Origin: Lutjanus erythropterus | Lineage: Eukaryota > Chordata > Actinopteri > Lutjaniformes > Lutjanidae | Direction: 5' to 3' | NCBI GenBank assembly: GCA_020091685.1 | Contig: CM034608.1 | Location: forward strand, 3,777,590-3,841,589 | DNA length: 64,000 bases | In this document: positions 1 through 11,639 of the stretch, in pieces | Layout: each line of letters starts with the position of its first letter | Numbering within the stretch: the stretch's first letter is position 1 | Translations under genes and position numbers: made by a program | Notes under the pieces: generated by a model | What the model was told of the DNA's origin: nothing | Databases searched by the model: none | What the model saw: the letters and a program-made list of their open reading frames with translations, nothing else

Positions 1-29
1 AACTGTTTCCAGCTGTTAGATAAATCATC

Positions 30-260
30 TGTTAATCAACCAGCCTGTTTGGTAGTAGTGTATAGCCCTCCGCCAATAACAGTGTGCAGAGTTACAGGTC
101 AGGCCTGATTAAAAACATTGTGACCAATGCTTCCATTGGTCTTTTTCCTCTGCTCTCTGTCTGTGAGAGCTGCAGAAAGAGTTTTACACACATACACATA
201 TTGCCGAGAAAGAGATAGTAGCAGATAAAACATGTTATGGTGTTCCATTTTGTTTTGTTT
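30..260 (+). repeat. interspersed repeat fragment, copy 1
   Basis: The stretch with gccaataaca and agagctgcagaaagag recurs in related form at 2290-2690 (gccaataaca, agagctgcagcaacag). This shows two diverged copies of one interspersed element about 2.3 kb apart. The family is not named here. Confidence 0.5.
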
Positions 261-1019
261 TTTCTTTGTTTGTTTTTTTTTTGACACTGATTATTAGTCC
301 GCGCTTGCAATCAGACAAATTATATAACCTGAAGTCTATCTAATGGTATGTTTTATTTACCTCTGAGATCATAAGGTGGAGCTGGGAGTGATGTTACACC
401 TGAGTTGACTGATTGTTGACTGCTTGTTGACTGCTTGTTGGAGCACATGAAAGCCCCTCGCCCACTCCTCTCTGTCAGAATAGGGAGGGATGCCTCTGAC
501 AATTTTTTCTAATATTTTTTGAGGATAATTATGAGCATATATTGCATCATCTCCTGTCAATACAAAATAATAAAGATAATTGATTTGTAGTTGTGCAAGT
601 CAGGTTTTTTCTCCATCTGCTTTACAACGCTACAACTAATGGATATTAGAGGAACTGCAGCTGAGCCCACTTCAGCTCTGATTTCCACGTTCAGCTGCGG
701 AGGACGGTGATTGGTTCAGATCTGATCTCCAGAGTGTTCACTGTCTCAGACTAATTCCTGGACACGTGTAGTAGTGTGTGTTGTTTGTGTATCACCGTAT
801 GCTTGTTGGTGTGGTGAAGCTGCAGCAGCTCACAGTTTAAAGGAAATCGTTAGGTCTTAATTAGAGCATTACTGCAGTGATAAAGTTACACCTCCACATA
901 ATGATGTATTGATGGAGACACACATACACAACTCACCTCCTCAACTAACTTTCTACCTCTCCTCTCTTTCCATCTCGTTTTCTTCTTTCATCCATCTCCG
1001 TCTCACTTTTCCCTGTCCA

Positions 1020-1590
1020 AAGTATTTCCTTCCATCTTTTCCTCCCTCCCTTCCATCCCTCATTCCTTCCTTCCTTGTTTCCTTTCTGTCTTCCTTCCCT
1101 CATTCCTTCTTCTCTTCCTCCTTTCCTTCCTTCATTTTTCCTATTCCCTTCATTCCTTTCTTTCATCATCTGACCCGTCCGTCCTTCCTTCCTCCCTTCT
1201 TTCTTTCTTTCCTTCATCCCTTCCTTCTTTCCTCCCTATCTCCTTTTATTACTTCTTCCTTCCTTCCTTCCTTCCTTCCTTCCTCTGTTCCTTCCTTCCT
1301 GTCCTCCTTCCTCTGTTCTTTACTTTCTACCTTCCCTGTTTCCTTTCTTGCTCTCTTCCTTCCTTCCTCTGTATGTCCCTTCATTCCTTCCTTTCTTCCT
1401 TCATTTATTCCTTCCTTCCTATCTCCCTTCATTCCTTCCTTCCTTCCTCTCTTTCATTCTCCCTTTCCATATTCATCATTCCATTCATCTTCAGATATGG
1501 TCAGTGATTCCTTCCTCCTTCCTTCCTCTCTTCCTTCCTTCCCTCCTTTTTACCTTCCCTCCTTCCTTCCTTCTGTCTTCAGATACACTC
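1020..1590 (+). repeat. degenerate CCTT/CTTT tandem repeat (pyrimidine tract)
   Basis: This is nearly continuous C and T built on ttcc units, with interruptions. It produces long open frames of Ser, Phe, Leu and Pro on one strand and Lys, Glu, Gly and Arg on the other; none of these is a gene. Confidence 0.9.
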
Positions 1591-2097
1591 AGTGTTTTGA
1601 TATGGGTGTAATATTCTGGTGTCCACATACTTTTGGCCCTGTCTTATATTTGATGTGTGTTTAGATTTAACAGAGCTCAGGAAGCTGTAACCTCATGAAT
1701 ATGTGTGTGTTTCTGTTTGTTGACAGTTACAGGACAGTCCTGGGTGTGTGTGTCTGTGTCTGTTTACTGACAGGCAGAGTGTTTGTTGTCTTGGCGTGCT
1801 GACAGCGTCGCCGAGGCACTCTGTGCTACATGAGGCCCTTCAGGCTTCGTCTTCGTCTCCGCTAAGGCTCAAAATGGCCTCTGTCTCACATCTCTGCGCT
1901 CACAGACACAAGCTGCCGCCACGTTTTCAAATGCAACGTTCACGATGACAACAGGGCTGAAACATGGCAGCAGTCTCACACCCCGTCCTTCCTGTTCACA
2001 GTGCAGTGAGCCTGGAGACAGTTTACCAGCAGTCACATGTGCTTCCACCTGAACATGCTGGAGTCTGTCTGCTGCTGCCATCGCTTCATATCTCAAC

Positions 2098-2700
2098 TTA
2101 AAGGGATAGTTCGGGTCATTTGAGGTGGGGTTGTATGAAGTACTTATCCATTTTCAGGATATTAAAGGCATAATATATAATCTCCTTGACATCTTTTTCT
2201 AGGAGTGTGTGGTGGTGTCTGTATCTGCACAGACCCTGTCCTCTGCCTGGATTTTTTTGTTTTCTCTTATTTTGCTGTGTTTAGGACATTTCTTGGGTTC
2301 AGCCCGTTTGGCAGTGGTGTGTAGTCCCCAGCCAATAACACCTGTGGGTCTCGACCCAGTGTTGACACACACAGACAGAGCAGACTGAGGATTGCCACAG
2401 CAACTTCCATCCTCCGCTTTTCCTTTCATTTCCTCTGTCTTTCTTCCATCATTTTGTTCTCCCTGTTCTTCTTCCATTTGTCTGTCTTTTTTCCTTCCTT
2501 CCTTCCTATCTTTCCTTCTTATTTCCATCCTTCTATTCATCTTCAGATATGGTCAGTGATTCTCCCTTCCTCCCTTCCCTCCTTCCTTCCTTCTATCCTT
2601 CCTTCCTTCCTTCCTTCCTCTCTTCCTTAGAGCTGCAGCAACAGTTTTAGACACATGCACCGGCAGATCAGACTGAGGATCACAGCTATCTTTACACAAA
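2098..2700 (+). mobile_element. TTAA-bounded miniature element fragment, copy 2 of the 5' repeat
   Basis: It begins TTAAAGGGATAGTTCGGG, a terminal sequence typical of TTAA-inserting fish MITEs. It continues with the block shared with 30-260. A CCTT pyrimidine tract (2400-2630) interrupts it. I could not place a matching right end, so it is probably truncated or rearranged. Confidence 0.5.
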
Positions 2701-4378
2701 ATCCGGAGTGTTTATTTGTGCTTTAGAATGTAACCACTGTGAAAAAAATCACAAAATGTTTTATTTCTCAGATTCACTGCTTTGTTCTCAATGAAGGGAA
2801 CTCACTCTTTTTCTTGACTTAACAAGTATAGGAAGCTAAGAAATGTCCTGCTGTAGACAGGGTCAGCAGCAAAATTTATTGTAGCCACCAAAAACAATCA
2901 ATATCAGTTAAAGTGCTCGCTATATTTAGAATATTTGGTTTTGAAGTGTGGTTGCACAGTGTAAGAACTGAAGGAACTGAAGATGAGAAGAGTTTAAAAC
3001 AAATTGTTGTTAACAAAGGCGCCTGAACAATGAAGCAAGTGGAGCAGCTGCTCTCCCTCTATTAGACTTAGATGAGCAAAGATGGACTTTTGCATCCTGT
3101 TTTTTGATCATATAACCTTGCTATTTTTAAACCTTTGAGCTATTTTGGATCAAGAAAAAAAAGTTCAGAATCATTATAAAATCAAACAGAATGCAGGTGC
3201 ACTCTCTCCAGCACCAAACAGGAACCAGCAAACCAGATATTAACTTTGGTAACAACCAAAAAGACAAACACCATCATACACATGCAGCTGATGGTGAATT
3301 CACAGTGTGAGTTGGTGTTTAATTCAGTGTGTTTCTGATCTGCAGACCAGCACTTGTTGTTTTTTTTAAACAGTTTGCCTTCATTCTCACAGTCTTCTCC
3401 CACTAAAATAGTGCAGCTAACTAATGGAGGCTGGAAATGAGTTGAAGTGACAAAATTCAAAATGTAAACTTTGAACAGAAATTTGCAAGGATAGTAGCAG
3501 AAAGTAGAAGAACAATATAAACTACATGGATGTGCAGCACTGAGTGAATAAAGTTACAGTTTAATATAAAAGACACAGTTTATTATCATTACCAATGAAT
3601 GCAGCACTGACCCCTTTAAGAATAGAGGTCTTAAAACAGTTTAATGATAAGCAAAATGCCATTGACTGTCTTTGCTAGATTTTTAATTTTTATTTTTTCC
3701 ACATGAAACCTTTCAGTGGGCTGCACGTGGTCCCCGGGCCGCATTTTGCCTCTCATATGGTGATATGTATATTTCCTCTTGCCTGGCACTAATTTTGCAC
3801 CCTCACTTTTAATTATAACGAGGCACCCATGGTTGTAAAAATAATGAATACATGCTTCAATCCTGTTTAATACCTATTAAAGATGAAATTGTTCTTCAGT
3901 CCGGAGGAATCCTTTCTATTGTTCGGTCATAGTCATTGAGCGCACAGAAATCCTGACTTTTCACGTCCTGACCTAATTTTCCTAGCTAATTATGATCAAC
4001 CACAAACCAAACCATGTGGTTAATCTGCTGTGATCTGTCGCTTTTGTTAGCTAATGTTTAAATACAGATTGTCTGTTTGCAAAATTAGCAACAACCCACA
4101 GATAAATACCTGAAAATGGCCAGTGACCATAAGGAAGTGAGCGTATAATGATCCATGGAGGCTAATGAGATCTGAAACACTCATTTCTCCAGAGATAAGC
4201 TGAGGAGTTTGTAATTGTGTTAATTAGTTTGTAATTACAGAAGCTTGCTAATGTGAAACACAATCCTAAAGGTTCTGAACAACAGCACTTAAAGTGGATG
4301 TTTCACTCAGATGCTCCAGCAGGGAAGAAGAGGTTCTCTCCTGCTGACGTGTTGTGTCGCTTTGTGTATTTTCTGCAG

Positions 4379-4533
4379 TGCCTCCTCAGTTCCTGAACTA
4401 CCCGACCAACACGTACGCCTACGAGTCCACCGACATCGAGCTGGAGTGCGCTGTGACAGGAAGCCCGCCGCCGACCGTCCGCTGGATGAAGAACGGGGAG
4501 GAAGTCATCCCCAGCGACTACTTTCAGATAGTG
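4379..4533 (+). CDS. dcc: dcc exon: Ig-like domain 4, N-terminal half
   Basis: This exon encodes the first half of the fourth extracellular immunoglobulin domain of the netrin-1 receptor DCC, a single-pass axon-guidance receptor. The sequence shows an acceptor (ttctgcag) at 4371-4378 and a donor (gtgagt) at 4534. The exon starts at codon position 2 and ends in phase 0. Readable motifs are PTNTYAYES, the first Ig cysteine in LECAVTG, the core tryptophan in VRWMKNG, and [10 protein letters not shown], which I recognise as nearly identical to vertebrate DCC Ig4. From the literature, Ig1-4 of DCC fold as a horseshoe and Ig4 is the draxin-binding domain. The next exon, 1.4 kb downstream, completes the domain in frame. 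Neogenin (neo1) is the alternative but matches this stretch less well. Exon boundaries are inferred from splice consensus and phase. Confidence 0.94.
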
Positions 4534-5909
4534 GTGAGTCAAACAGAACCCACAAACCAAACAAAGTCACTCTGATGACACAACAGCCAACACATACTCT
4601 GCTGTCTTATTACTAAAACAATATTAACATGCATTTTTAATGTGAAACATCTGCAGGATGTGTTTATTGTTTATTTTGTTTATTGATCGGAGTGTCTAAT
4701 TGAACCTGGGGGAAAACAGTCACAGGCAGCTATTTGACTTTTTCCTCTCGCCCAACTAGTTTAGCTTTAAAGAACAACAAAGTGTCTGTGGAGTGGAGGC
4801 TGTGGTGGATAAGTAGTTCCTAGTTCATAGTAGACTCATCCCTAGAAGACCAGATTCGTGCCTCAACCTGGGGAACACTGGTTTGAGTTTTGTGTGAAAC
4901 TATAAGTCAGCGTTGGCTACACCATGGGGTAAATAGCCACATCAGTAAGTAGCCTCATTGGGCATATATACCTCAAGTGCACATAGATGGCTACTTGACA
5001 CCTTGTCTCACCGGCCACTTAGGTATAACTTGCTAACACTGGGTTGGACCCCCTTTCCCCTTCAGAACTGCCTTAATTCTTTATGGCATAGATTCAACAA
5101 GGTGCTGGAAACATTCCTCAGAGATTTTGGTCCATACAGATGTGACAGCATCACACAGTTGCTGCAGATTTGTTGGCTGCATATCCATGATGCGACTCTC
5201 CTGTTCCACCACATCCTGAAGGTGCTCTGTTGGACTGAGACTGAGACTGTAGAGGCCACTGGAGTACAGTGAACTCACTGTCATGTTCAACAAACCAGTT
5301 TGAGATGATTTGAGCTTTGTGACATGTTGTGTTTTCCTGCTGGAAAGGCCTTTCTGTCATCTCGCACCAGCCTGGCCATTCTCCTCTGACCTCTGGCATC
5401 AACAAGGCATTTTCTCACAGAGAACTGCTGCTCACTGGATATTTTCTGTTTTTTGGATAGTATAGTCCAAATAACATCACATAGTATAGTCCAATAAATA
5501 GTATTGTCGGTTAGTAACCCGGGTGCTACTGTCACCTGCCTTATTTGATGGCCAGTGTCTTAACAGTGATTGAAAGAAAGAAGGAAATGTAGGCATTGGA
5601 ATTAAATACTGAATGAAATCAGTATTTGTGTTAAAAAGAGAAAGTGAAGAGCAGCTGTGTGGTGGGTATAACATGAATCTGTTGTCGTACATTTATAATC
5701 TGATCATCTGGATATCATTCATAATCCCTTATCCCATAATCTACTGCAAAGAGAAAACACACATACACACACACATACACCCACGCACACACACATGCAT
5801 ACTCTCTTACATTTTTGTATAGTTTTTTTCTTCATGTATAACGATCTAAACCAGACTTGTTGTGTATTTGAAAGCTTTTATTGACACGTTGTGTGTGTTG
5901 CTTCTTCAG
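4534..5909 (+). other. dcc: dcc intron within Ig4
   Basis: This 1,376-bp intron splits Ig4 in phase 0. It carries the interspersed repeat at 5007-5455 and a short interrupted CA stretch at 5757-5805. I see nothing else in it. Confidence 0.85.
5007..5455 (+). mobile_element. degenerate teleost interspersed repeat, left part
   Basis: It starts ctcaccggccactt and contains gggttggacccccttt, ggcatagattcaacaagg and ttgctgcagatttgt, blocks I recognise from a very common fish DNA repeat. It matches that repeat's left part and ends near gctgctcactggat, so the right part is missing. Open frames across it (4958-5272 and on the minus strand) are by-products. Confidence 0.65.
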
Positions 5910-6030
5910 GACGGCAGTAACCTGCAGATTTTGGGTTTGGTGAAGTCAGATGAAGGATTTTATCAGTGTGTAGCAGAGAACTCAGCCGGCAGCTCGCAGG
6001 CCATGGCTCAGCTGCTGCTGCGAGAGCCAG
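5910..6030 (+). CDS. dcc: dcc exon: Ig-like domain 4, C-terminal half
   Basis: This exon completes Ig4 of DCC. The acceptor is cttcttcag (5901-5909) and the donor is gtagga at 6031. It enters in phase 0 and leaves in phase 1, the usual phase at the edges of Ig and FN3 domains. It encodes the second Ig cysteine in [12 protein letters not shown], followed by a last beta strand ending in LLLREP. Joined to the previous exon, the two make 276 nt, or 92 residues, a normal I-set Ig domain. A CA repeat of about 59 bp starts six bases after the exon end, so the donor sits directly against a microsatellite. The following intron is 41.6 kb. Confidence 0.94.
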
Positions 6031-6035
6031 GTAGG

Positions 6036-6036
<1 letters not shown>

Positions 6037-6095
<59 letters not shown>
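6037..6095 (+). repeat. (CA)n microsatellite at the Ig4 exon donor
   Basis: About 29 uninterrupted CA units begin six bases after the donor GT at 6031. CA repeats near donors can bind hnRNP L and affect splicing in other genes, so a regulatory role is possible but not shown. Confidence 0.97.
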
Positions 6096-6096
<1 letters not shown>

Positions 6097-6721
6097 CTGA
6101 CACGTGATGTCGATGTGATGTCGCTGCTCATCGATAAACACAACCTGCTGTCATCACCTGTCGCCTTCATTTCTGTCGTGACATCATTTCCTCTCTGACC
6201 TCACTGTATTTCCTGTGACATCACTTGATTTCCAACTTGTGCTTAGTTTTATTCTTTTTTGTGTTTTTTCCAGCATTGTGTTACAGTAGTGTGTGATGAT
6301 GAGGTGATACAGTTCAGTGTCTGACAGACTGAAATAAGCTTCACTGTCTCCATAATTCTGTCCAATTGTCCTGTTTTGTGGTGTAACTTCAGGTAATACT
6401 TCATTCTGACAGCAAACAAAATTAGAGTATTAAATCTGCTGGCTATAAAGACACCAGACTCAAGTTAAGCAGTTTCATCACAGACGAGACACACAAAATT
6501 TAATTGACTATTAATTGTAATAAACAGGGTGCACATGGACATGAGTAATCAACTGATTATGAGACCAACAGCCTACAAAAGGAAACTGCATTTACCAAAT
6601 AACACAATTTTGACAAATTACCTCTAAAGATAAATAGCTCAATTAAACCATGAAATTGCATGAAAAAGGAATGCATGAAAATAAATGACTAATTTGTGTG
6701 CTCAAATAAAAGAAGAATAGG

Positions 6722-7330
6722 TATGAAGACCATATTAATAGTGTGTTCTGGAGGCATTCATACTGAATTATAATGTATTCATAATGCTCTATGACTACAC
6801 TCATAAACATGTTTTCTGTGCACTATATCAACAGTCATAAACTATATCAATGTGACTTATAATCTATTACAAGTTTAAGTGTCCAATGAATGCTCTTGAC
6901 TGGTTATAAGGTAGAGGTGGACTAATGGGACTTATTATACATTATAACCACTTATACACACCTCAACAGTCAACTGTAATAAGGACTCATGGTATGCTAC
7001 AGTACAGTTGTAGTCCATGCAGGATCATACTGTAATAATGTATGTCTTAAGTAAAGTGAAGTACATATTGATGCATCTATAATTATACATAGCTCATCAT
7101 AATGTTTCATTGCAGGTGGGTAGTTACAGTGTATTATAAGCAGCATCAGTCAACCTTTACTCAAGAACATTCATAAGACACTTCATAATAAGTCACATTT
7201 ATAACAATTTAAGGCTGCTGATATATTGCATCAGAGAGCAGTATGTGTGTTTCTGAGTGTAGCATTGTGTGTTTATAATGCATTATGAATGCCCCTGTAA
7301 CATACTATAAATGTGGTCTTCATGGAAAGT
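6722..7330 (+). mobile_element. MITE with long imperfect inverted ends
   Basis: The left end (atgaagaccatattaatag, then ggcattcat) is the inverse of the right end (gaatgcccctg, then ataaatgtggtcttcat). The termini pair over about 45-50 bp with mismatches. The interior is A/T-rich, with many tataatgcatt-like words and no open frame. The class is not determined and no clear target duplication is visible. Confidence 0.65.
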
Positions 7331-7769
7331 GTTAGCACAAAATTTAATCAGTTTAGCTTGATCATGACATCTCTATCTCATAATTAGGATTTATCATCTC
7401 ATACTTTTAGAAAATGGTTGTTAAGAAGGCAGAATTACTAATAACCAAGGTCATAATGGGAAAAGATACTATTTGGAATTTTCAGAAAAATCCTTCTTAG
7501 CCGAAGTACGACTGAGCATCCTGGCCAAAACAGTGACGTGACATACACGAGACCACATTCATACACGGGTTAAGTAAAGTTAGTCTTGTGTTGTGGTGGA
7601 TGCTGGTCGCTTGTTGACGTTAGCGGGTTCTGTTTCTAAGCTAACATTAGCTAGTGTTACACACTCTTGCTGCAGGGGAGCTGAAGAGAGGCAAGGCACT
7701 CTGGAACATGCATAACCATCACATCCTTTGGACTTTCCCTGGGGAAAAAACATCCTGAGTCCTTTACTA

Positions 7770-8560
7770 ATAAAGCGATTAATACATGTAAATCACTTTG
7801 AATAGTGGCTTAAATTAGTAAGTTATAATCACAAGTTATTGAAGTCATAATTATGTATTATGGAGGGTAATATTTATGACTTATGACGACATGATTATAA
7901 GTTACCAGTGTGATAAAGTTACGGAAGTCCTACCATCTGTTTACACATCAGTAGTATAAAGTGATTATGACATGTACATTGCTTCCAACAGTACCTCAAG
8001 TTAGTATGTTATTATTACAAGTTGTTGAAGTTATGTAGTCAAGAATTAATATTTATGAGTTACGATGGACATGATTGCAAGTTTCCAATGTGATAAAGTT
8101 AAGTTACGGATAAAGTTATGCTTCAGAAGTCCTACCATCTGTTCACACTTTGGTAGACAAAAGAAATGAATGCATTTAAACTGCTTTGAATAGTGTCTTA
8201 AATGAGTTAATTACAATTACAAGGTATCAAAGTCATAATTATGTATTACAGAAGTATTATTATGATTATTTATGAGTTATGAAGGACATGATAACAAGTT
8301 ACAAATGTGATAAAGTCAAGTTATGGATAAAGTTAAGTTTTGGAAGTCCTACCATCTGCTCATATATAAGTATTATAAAGTGATTAATGCATGTAAAGTG
8401 CTTCAAATAGTACCTTAAATTACTTAGTTATAATTACAAGTTATAAACATCTTAATTGTTTATAACAGAAGTAATATTTATGAGTTATGAAGGTCATGAT
8501 TACAAGTTACCGATGTGATAACGTTAAGTTACGGGGGTTCTACTACAAGTTATGTTATTA
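7770..8560 (+). repeat. local satellite, about 200-bp unit, roughly four copies
   Basis: The block cctaccatctg recurs at 7929, 8131 and 8348, with a worn copy near 8540. Between these, tttatgagttatga, acatgattacaagtta, gtgataaagttaag and taaagtgattaatgc recur in the same order. The unit is therefore about 190-217 bp, diverged between copies. Confidence 0.85.
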
Positions 8561-9157
8561 ATCACTCAGTAAAGAGGAGTTATGACATTCATAATAACCA
8601 AAGTCAGAATGAAATATGATAATTACAAAAAAGGTTCTGTTTTTCTTTTGTCTTTGAATTCATTCCACTTTCATAGATATCTTACTCAGTGGGAGTCTGT
8701 AACAGCTGAGCAGTTTAAAAAGGGATTTTCAAATTGTTTTCTTCACCGTTTCTGTTGTGGTTTACCACTCCCAGCCCTGCCACATGTGCCTCCATATTTT
8801 AATGACAACACAAAGTGGTTGGTGAGTGGTCCTGAGTTCCTATGAACCACTGGTTCCTCCCAGGAGGATCTGCTGTGTTCTGATTCTCAGTTCATATTTC
8901 GGTCAGACTGAGTCACAGCTGACAGTACAGCAGGAGTTCACTGGGTTTGGCAAAGTCATTGTTTGTTGTGATGTGCTGTTGTTTGTGTTGGGGTTACAAT
9001 CCGGTTAGTCATGTGGTCTGACAGCAGTTACTACCATCTGATACGCACACACACACAGACACACACACAGGCGATATGAAGATGTGAACAGCTCAGCCAG
9101 TCTGCAGAACATCTGAGTCAGCACAATAGAATCACTCTGCATATAAATGGACCAGCA

Positions 9158-9160
<3 letters not shown>
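8561..9160 (+). other. intronic sequence with no recognised feature
   Basis: Short open frames exist (8582-8845 and 8826-9008), but they lack homology, codon bias or splice context that I can support. Confidence 0.6.

Positions 9161-9197
<37 letters not shown>
9161..9197 (+). repeat. (GT)n microsatellite
   Basis: A run of about 18 GT units. Confidence 0.97.
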
Positions 9198-9198
<1 letters not shown>

Positions 9199-9339
9199 AT
9201 GAAAAAGGGCATTAAGTACAGTTACATTCACACTGTATATTATTGTGGTTGTGCTCCTGTAGTGTGTAGGATCCTGTTTGTGTGAAACCTGGATACTTCA
9301 TATTCAGTTCTATCCATATCCAATGACTTAGCACACAGT

Positions 9340-9690
9340 GAATACCTCATACACTACTTATCTAGCTAGCCGACAAGCATACTTATTAGCTAGTGACTAT
9401 CTTATCGACTGTGTGACCGAATGACTAAAACTGACCAAGTAACTAACACACTAAACAAGCCATTAACTAACTAAACAATGAAATAGTTATCTACCAAGTA
9501 CACAAACTTAATTTCTAGCTAATTGACTAGAATGACTGACTGACTAACTAAGAAGCTAGCACACTAGATAGCCACTTAATCAGCTAAGTACTGATAGGCT
9601 ATGTTATTCACTTAATTGACAAACATACTTGTTAGCTAACTAATTTCTAGCTAGCTCTGACTGGCTATTGACTAACTTAGTAGTTGAGAA
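9340..9690 (+). repeat. degenerate CTAGCTAACTGACT-type repeat
   Basis: Words such as ctagctag, gactgactaac, ctaactaa and gctaactaat recur irregularly, suggesting an old four-base tandem array (CTAA/CTGA) that has decayed. Confidence 0.6.
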
Positions 9691-9700
9691 GAGTACCGAC

Positions 9701-10053
9701 TAAAGGTCCAGTGTTTAAGATTTAGGCAGATATTAGCAGAATAAGGCAGAAACTAAATAAAGGCTAATGTTCATGTATGTTTTCACTGGCGTATAATCAC
9801 CAGTGTTTTACGTTACCTTAGAATGAGCCCTTTATGTCTACAGAGGGTCCTCTTTAATGCAGGCAGCCATGTTGTGCTGCTATGTTTCTACAGTAGTCCA
9901 GAACAGACAAAACAAGCACTGGCTCTAGATACAGTCTTTAATGTTTTTTAAACTGTCGGCTCTCCAACACATCTGAAGAGGGAGTGTTGCAAGGTGTTTG
10001 TACTCTGCAAGCTCACTGCTTGATGCCACCGGATCCTACTCAATGGTCCTTAA
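9701..10053 (+). mobile_element. TTAA-type MITE, degraded
   Basis: The left end taaaggtccagtgtttaaga and the right end ggatcctactcaatggtcct followed by taa are inverted copies. The interior contains gttaccttagaatgagccc and ctacagtagtccagaacag, which I recognise from an abundant fish element. A lone right end of the same family (atcctacacactggtccttt) lies near 39838-39858. Confidence 0.7.
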
Positions 10054-10454
10054 AAAAATACAAAGTAAAGAAATAACATGGTAAATTACTGACATCGTAA
10101 CTTGTTGTTTTCAAACTGGGGTCCAGTGACCAACAGGGGTCCTTAACTGGGTTGTAGGGGTCCCAAGCAAAAGGAGGAATAGAATATTTTAACTTAACAC
10201 ATCATTTTTTTGGAGAAATTAGAACAACAAGAGAAAAAATAAGGTTGGTCATTTTGATTAATTCTAATTTATAGTGATCATAATTTGATCATAGATCTTC
10301 TTTGAAGACTTTATTAGCTTCAGATCTAAAAGAAAAAAGAGAGAATACTCAAAGGACATTCCTTCAGACAAAATCCTCTCAAACTGGGGGCTGTGGTCAA
10401 AGTTGTATCTATTGGGGTGGATCTAATGGACATGAAAAAATCTGTGAAATTCTT
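10054..10454 (+). other. intronic sequence with no recognised feature
   Basis: It includes ggggtccagtgacc and ggggtcccaag words that resemble a transposon remnant, but I cannot define ends or assign a family. Confidence 0.4.
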
Positions 10455-10720
10455 ACCAACCAACCAACTGACCAACCAAGTAACCAACCAAATAACCAAC
10501 CAACTGACCAACCAACAAACGAACAAGTCCATAAACCTCTAACCAATCAACCAACCAACCAAGAAACCAACCAAACAACCGACCAATCAACCAACCAACT
10601 GACCAACCAACAACTGAACAGCTAACCAACCAACCAGTCAATTAACTGACTAAAAAACTAATCAACTAACCAACCAGCCAATCAACTGATCAACCAACCA
10701 TCCGAATTTCCAACCAACTA
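10455..10720 (+). repeat. degenerate (CCAA)n tandem repeat
   Basis: The array is built from aaccaacc and ctgaccaacc units. It gives open frames of Thr-Asn-Gln-Pro on + and Trp-Leu-Val on -, both artefacts. It grades into a related aactgctaac-rich stretch up to about 10920. Confidence 0.9.
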
Positions 10721-11082
10721 AATTGCTAACTCTCCGAGCAAACAAATTGCTAATTAACTGTGCAACTGAACTGCTAACTAACCAAGAAACCAAATTGCTA
10801 ACAGGTAGGTAGGTAGGTAATCAACTTTTTAGCTTTTTAGCGAACTAATTAACTGGCTGAATAACTGTCATACTAGGTATTCTGTACACCTAACTTCTAA
10901 TCATACTCATTAGCTAACTACCTGTCTGGATAGACACTGGTTTCAGATGTAGTGCTGAGAAAGAGCCCACAATCTTCTTCTGTCACAAGAGGGAAGTAAA
11001 ACAACTGGAATAGATGTGAAGAACCTCTTTGATGTAGGAGAGTTACCACTGTTCTCATCTGCACATCTGTATCTAACCTGGC

Positions 11083-11085
11083 TTT

Positions 11086-11129
<44 letters not shown>

Positions 11130-11130
11130 T
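11083..11130 (+). repeat. (CTTT)n microsatellite
   Basis: Twelve near-perfect ttct units. Confidence 0.97.
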
Positions 11131-11451
11131 CCCTCATTCTTTGTCACTGCTTTAATCACTGATCAGAGTGTTGCGTCTCCCCTGAGCCAGCAGCACAGAT
11201 GGCAACACACACATACACACACACAGACATTAAGAGGGTCAGATGGTTGGTGTTATCGCTTGGTTACTATCGCCACGGGAACCGAGCATCCCAGCAGGCT
11301 CACAGCGGCCAATCAGACATTCCCATGAGAAATCACGGCGGGTGTGTACGTGTGTGTGTGTGTGTATGTGTGTGATTGTCAGCATACCACCTTGTTACCC
11401 TTGACAATGCCAGGCCTCTTGATCCTTGGAGTGACTCTTCACATTGTACGT

Positions 11452-11452
<1 letters not shown>

Positions 11453-11521
<69 letters not shown>
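11453..11521 (+). repeat. (CA)n microsatellite
   Basis: About 34 CA units. It is followed 60 bp downstream by a GT array, its complement in inverted orientation. Confidence 0.97.
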
Positions 11522-11522
<1 letters not shown>

Positions 11523-11575
11523 AGAATGGTTTTGTTCTCTCGCTTATGTTCTTAAAATACATCTTTCACTCAAGT

Positions 11576-11581
<6 letters not shown>

Positions 11582-11624
<43 letters not shown>
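11582..11624 (+). repeat. (GT)n microsatellite
   Basis: About 21 GT units. It can pair with the CA array upstream to form a hairpin. Confidence 0.97.
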
Positions 11625-11625
<1 letters not shown>

Positions 11626-11639
11626 ATGTAGGTGGTGTG

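Larger units (their letters stand above)
1..4378 (+). other. dcc: dcc intron upstream of the Ig4 exons (5' end outside the window)
   Basis: I see no coding exon here. It contains two related copies of an interspersed repeat (about 30-260 and 2098-2700), pyrimidine tracts at 1020-1590 and 2400-2630, and a small transposon-tail-like fragment near 1610-1640. The stretch 2700-4370 is A/T-rich and otherwise featureless, apart from a short GC-rich piece near 3720-3755 (gtccccgggccgcattttgc) that looks like a transposon remnant. Confidence 0.75.

Noticed and set aside
909..1664. 251-codon open frame
   Set aside because: It is translated CCTT repeat followed by unrelated sequence, with no domain and no splice context.
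4958..5272. 104-codon open frame in the Ig4 intron
   Set aside because: It lies mostly within a common fish interspersed repeat and has no protein homology that I recognise.
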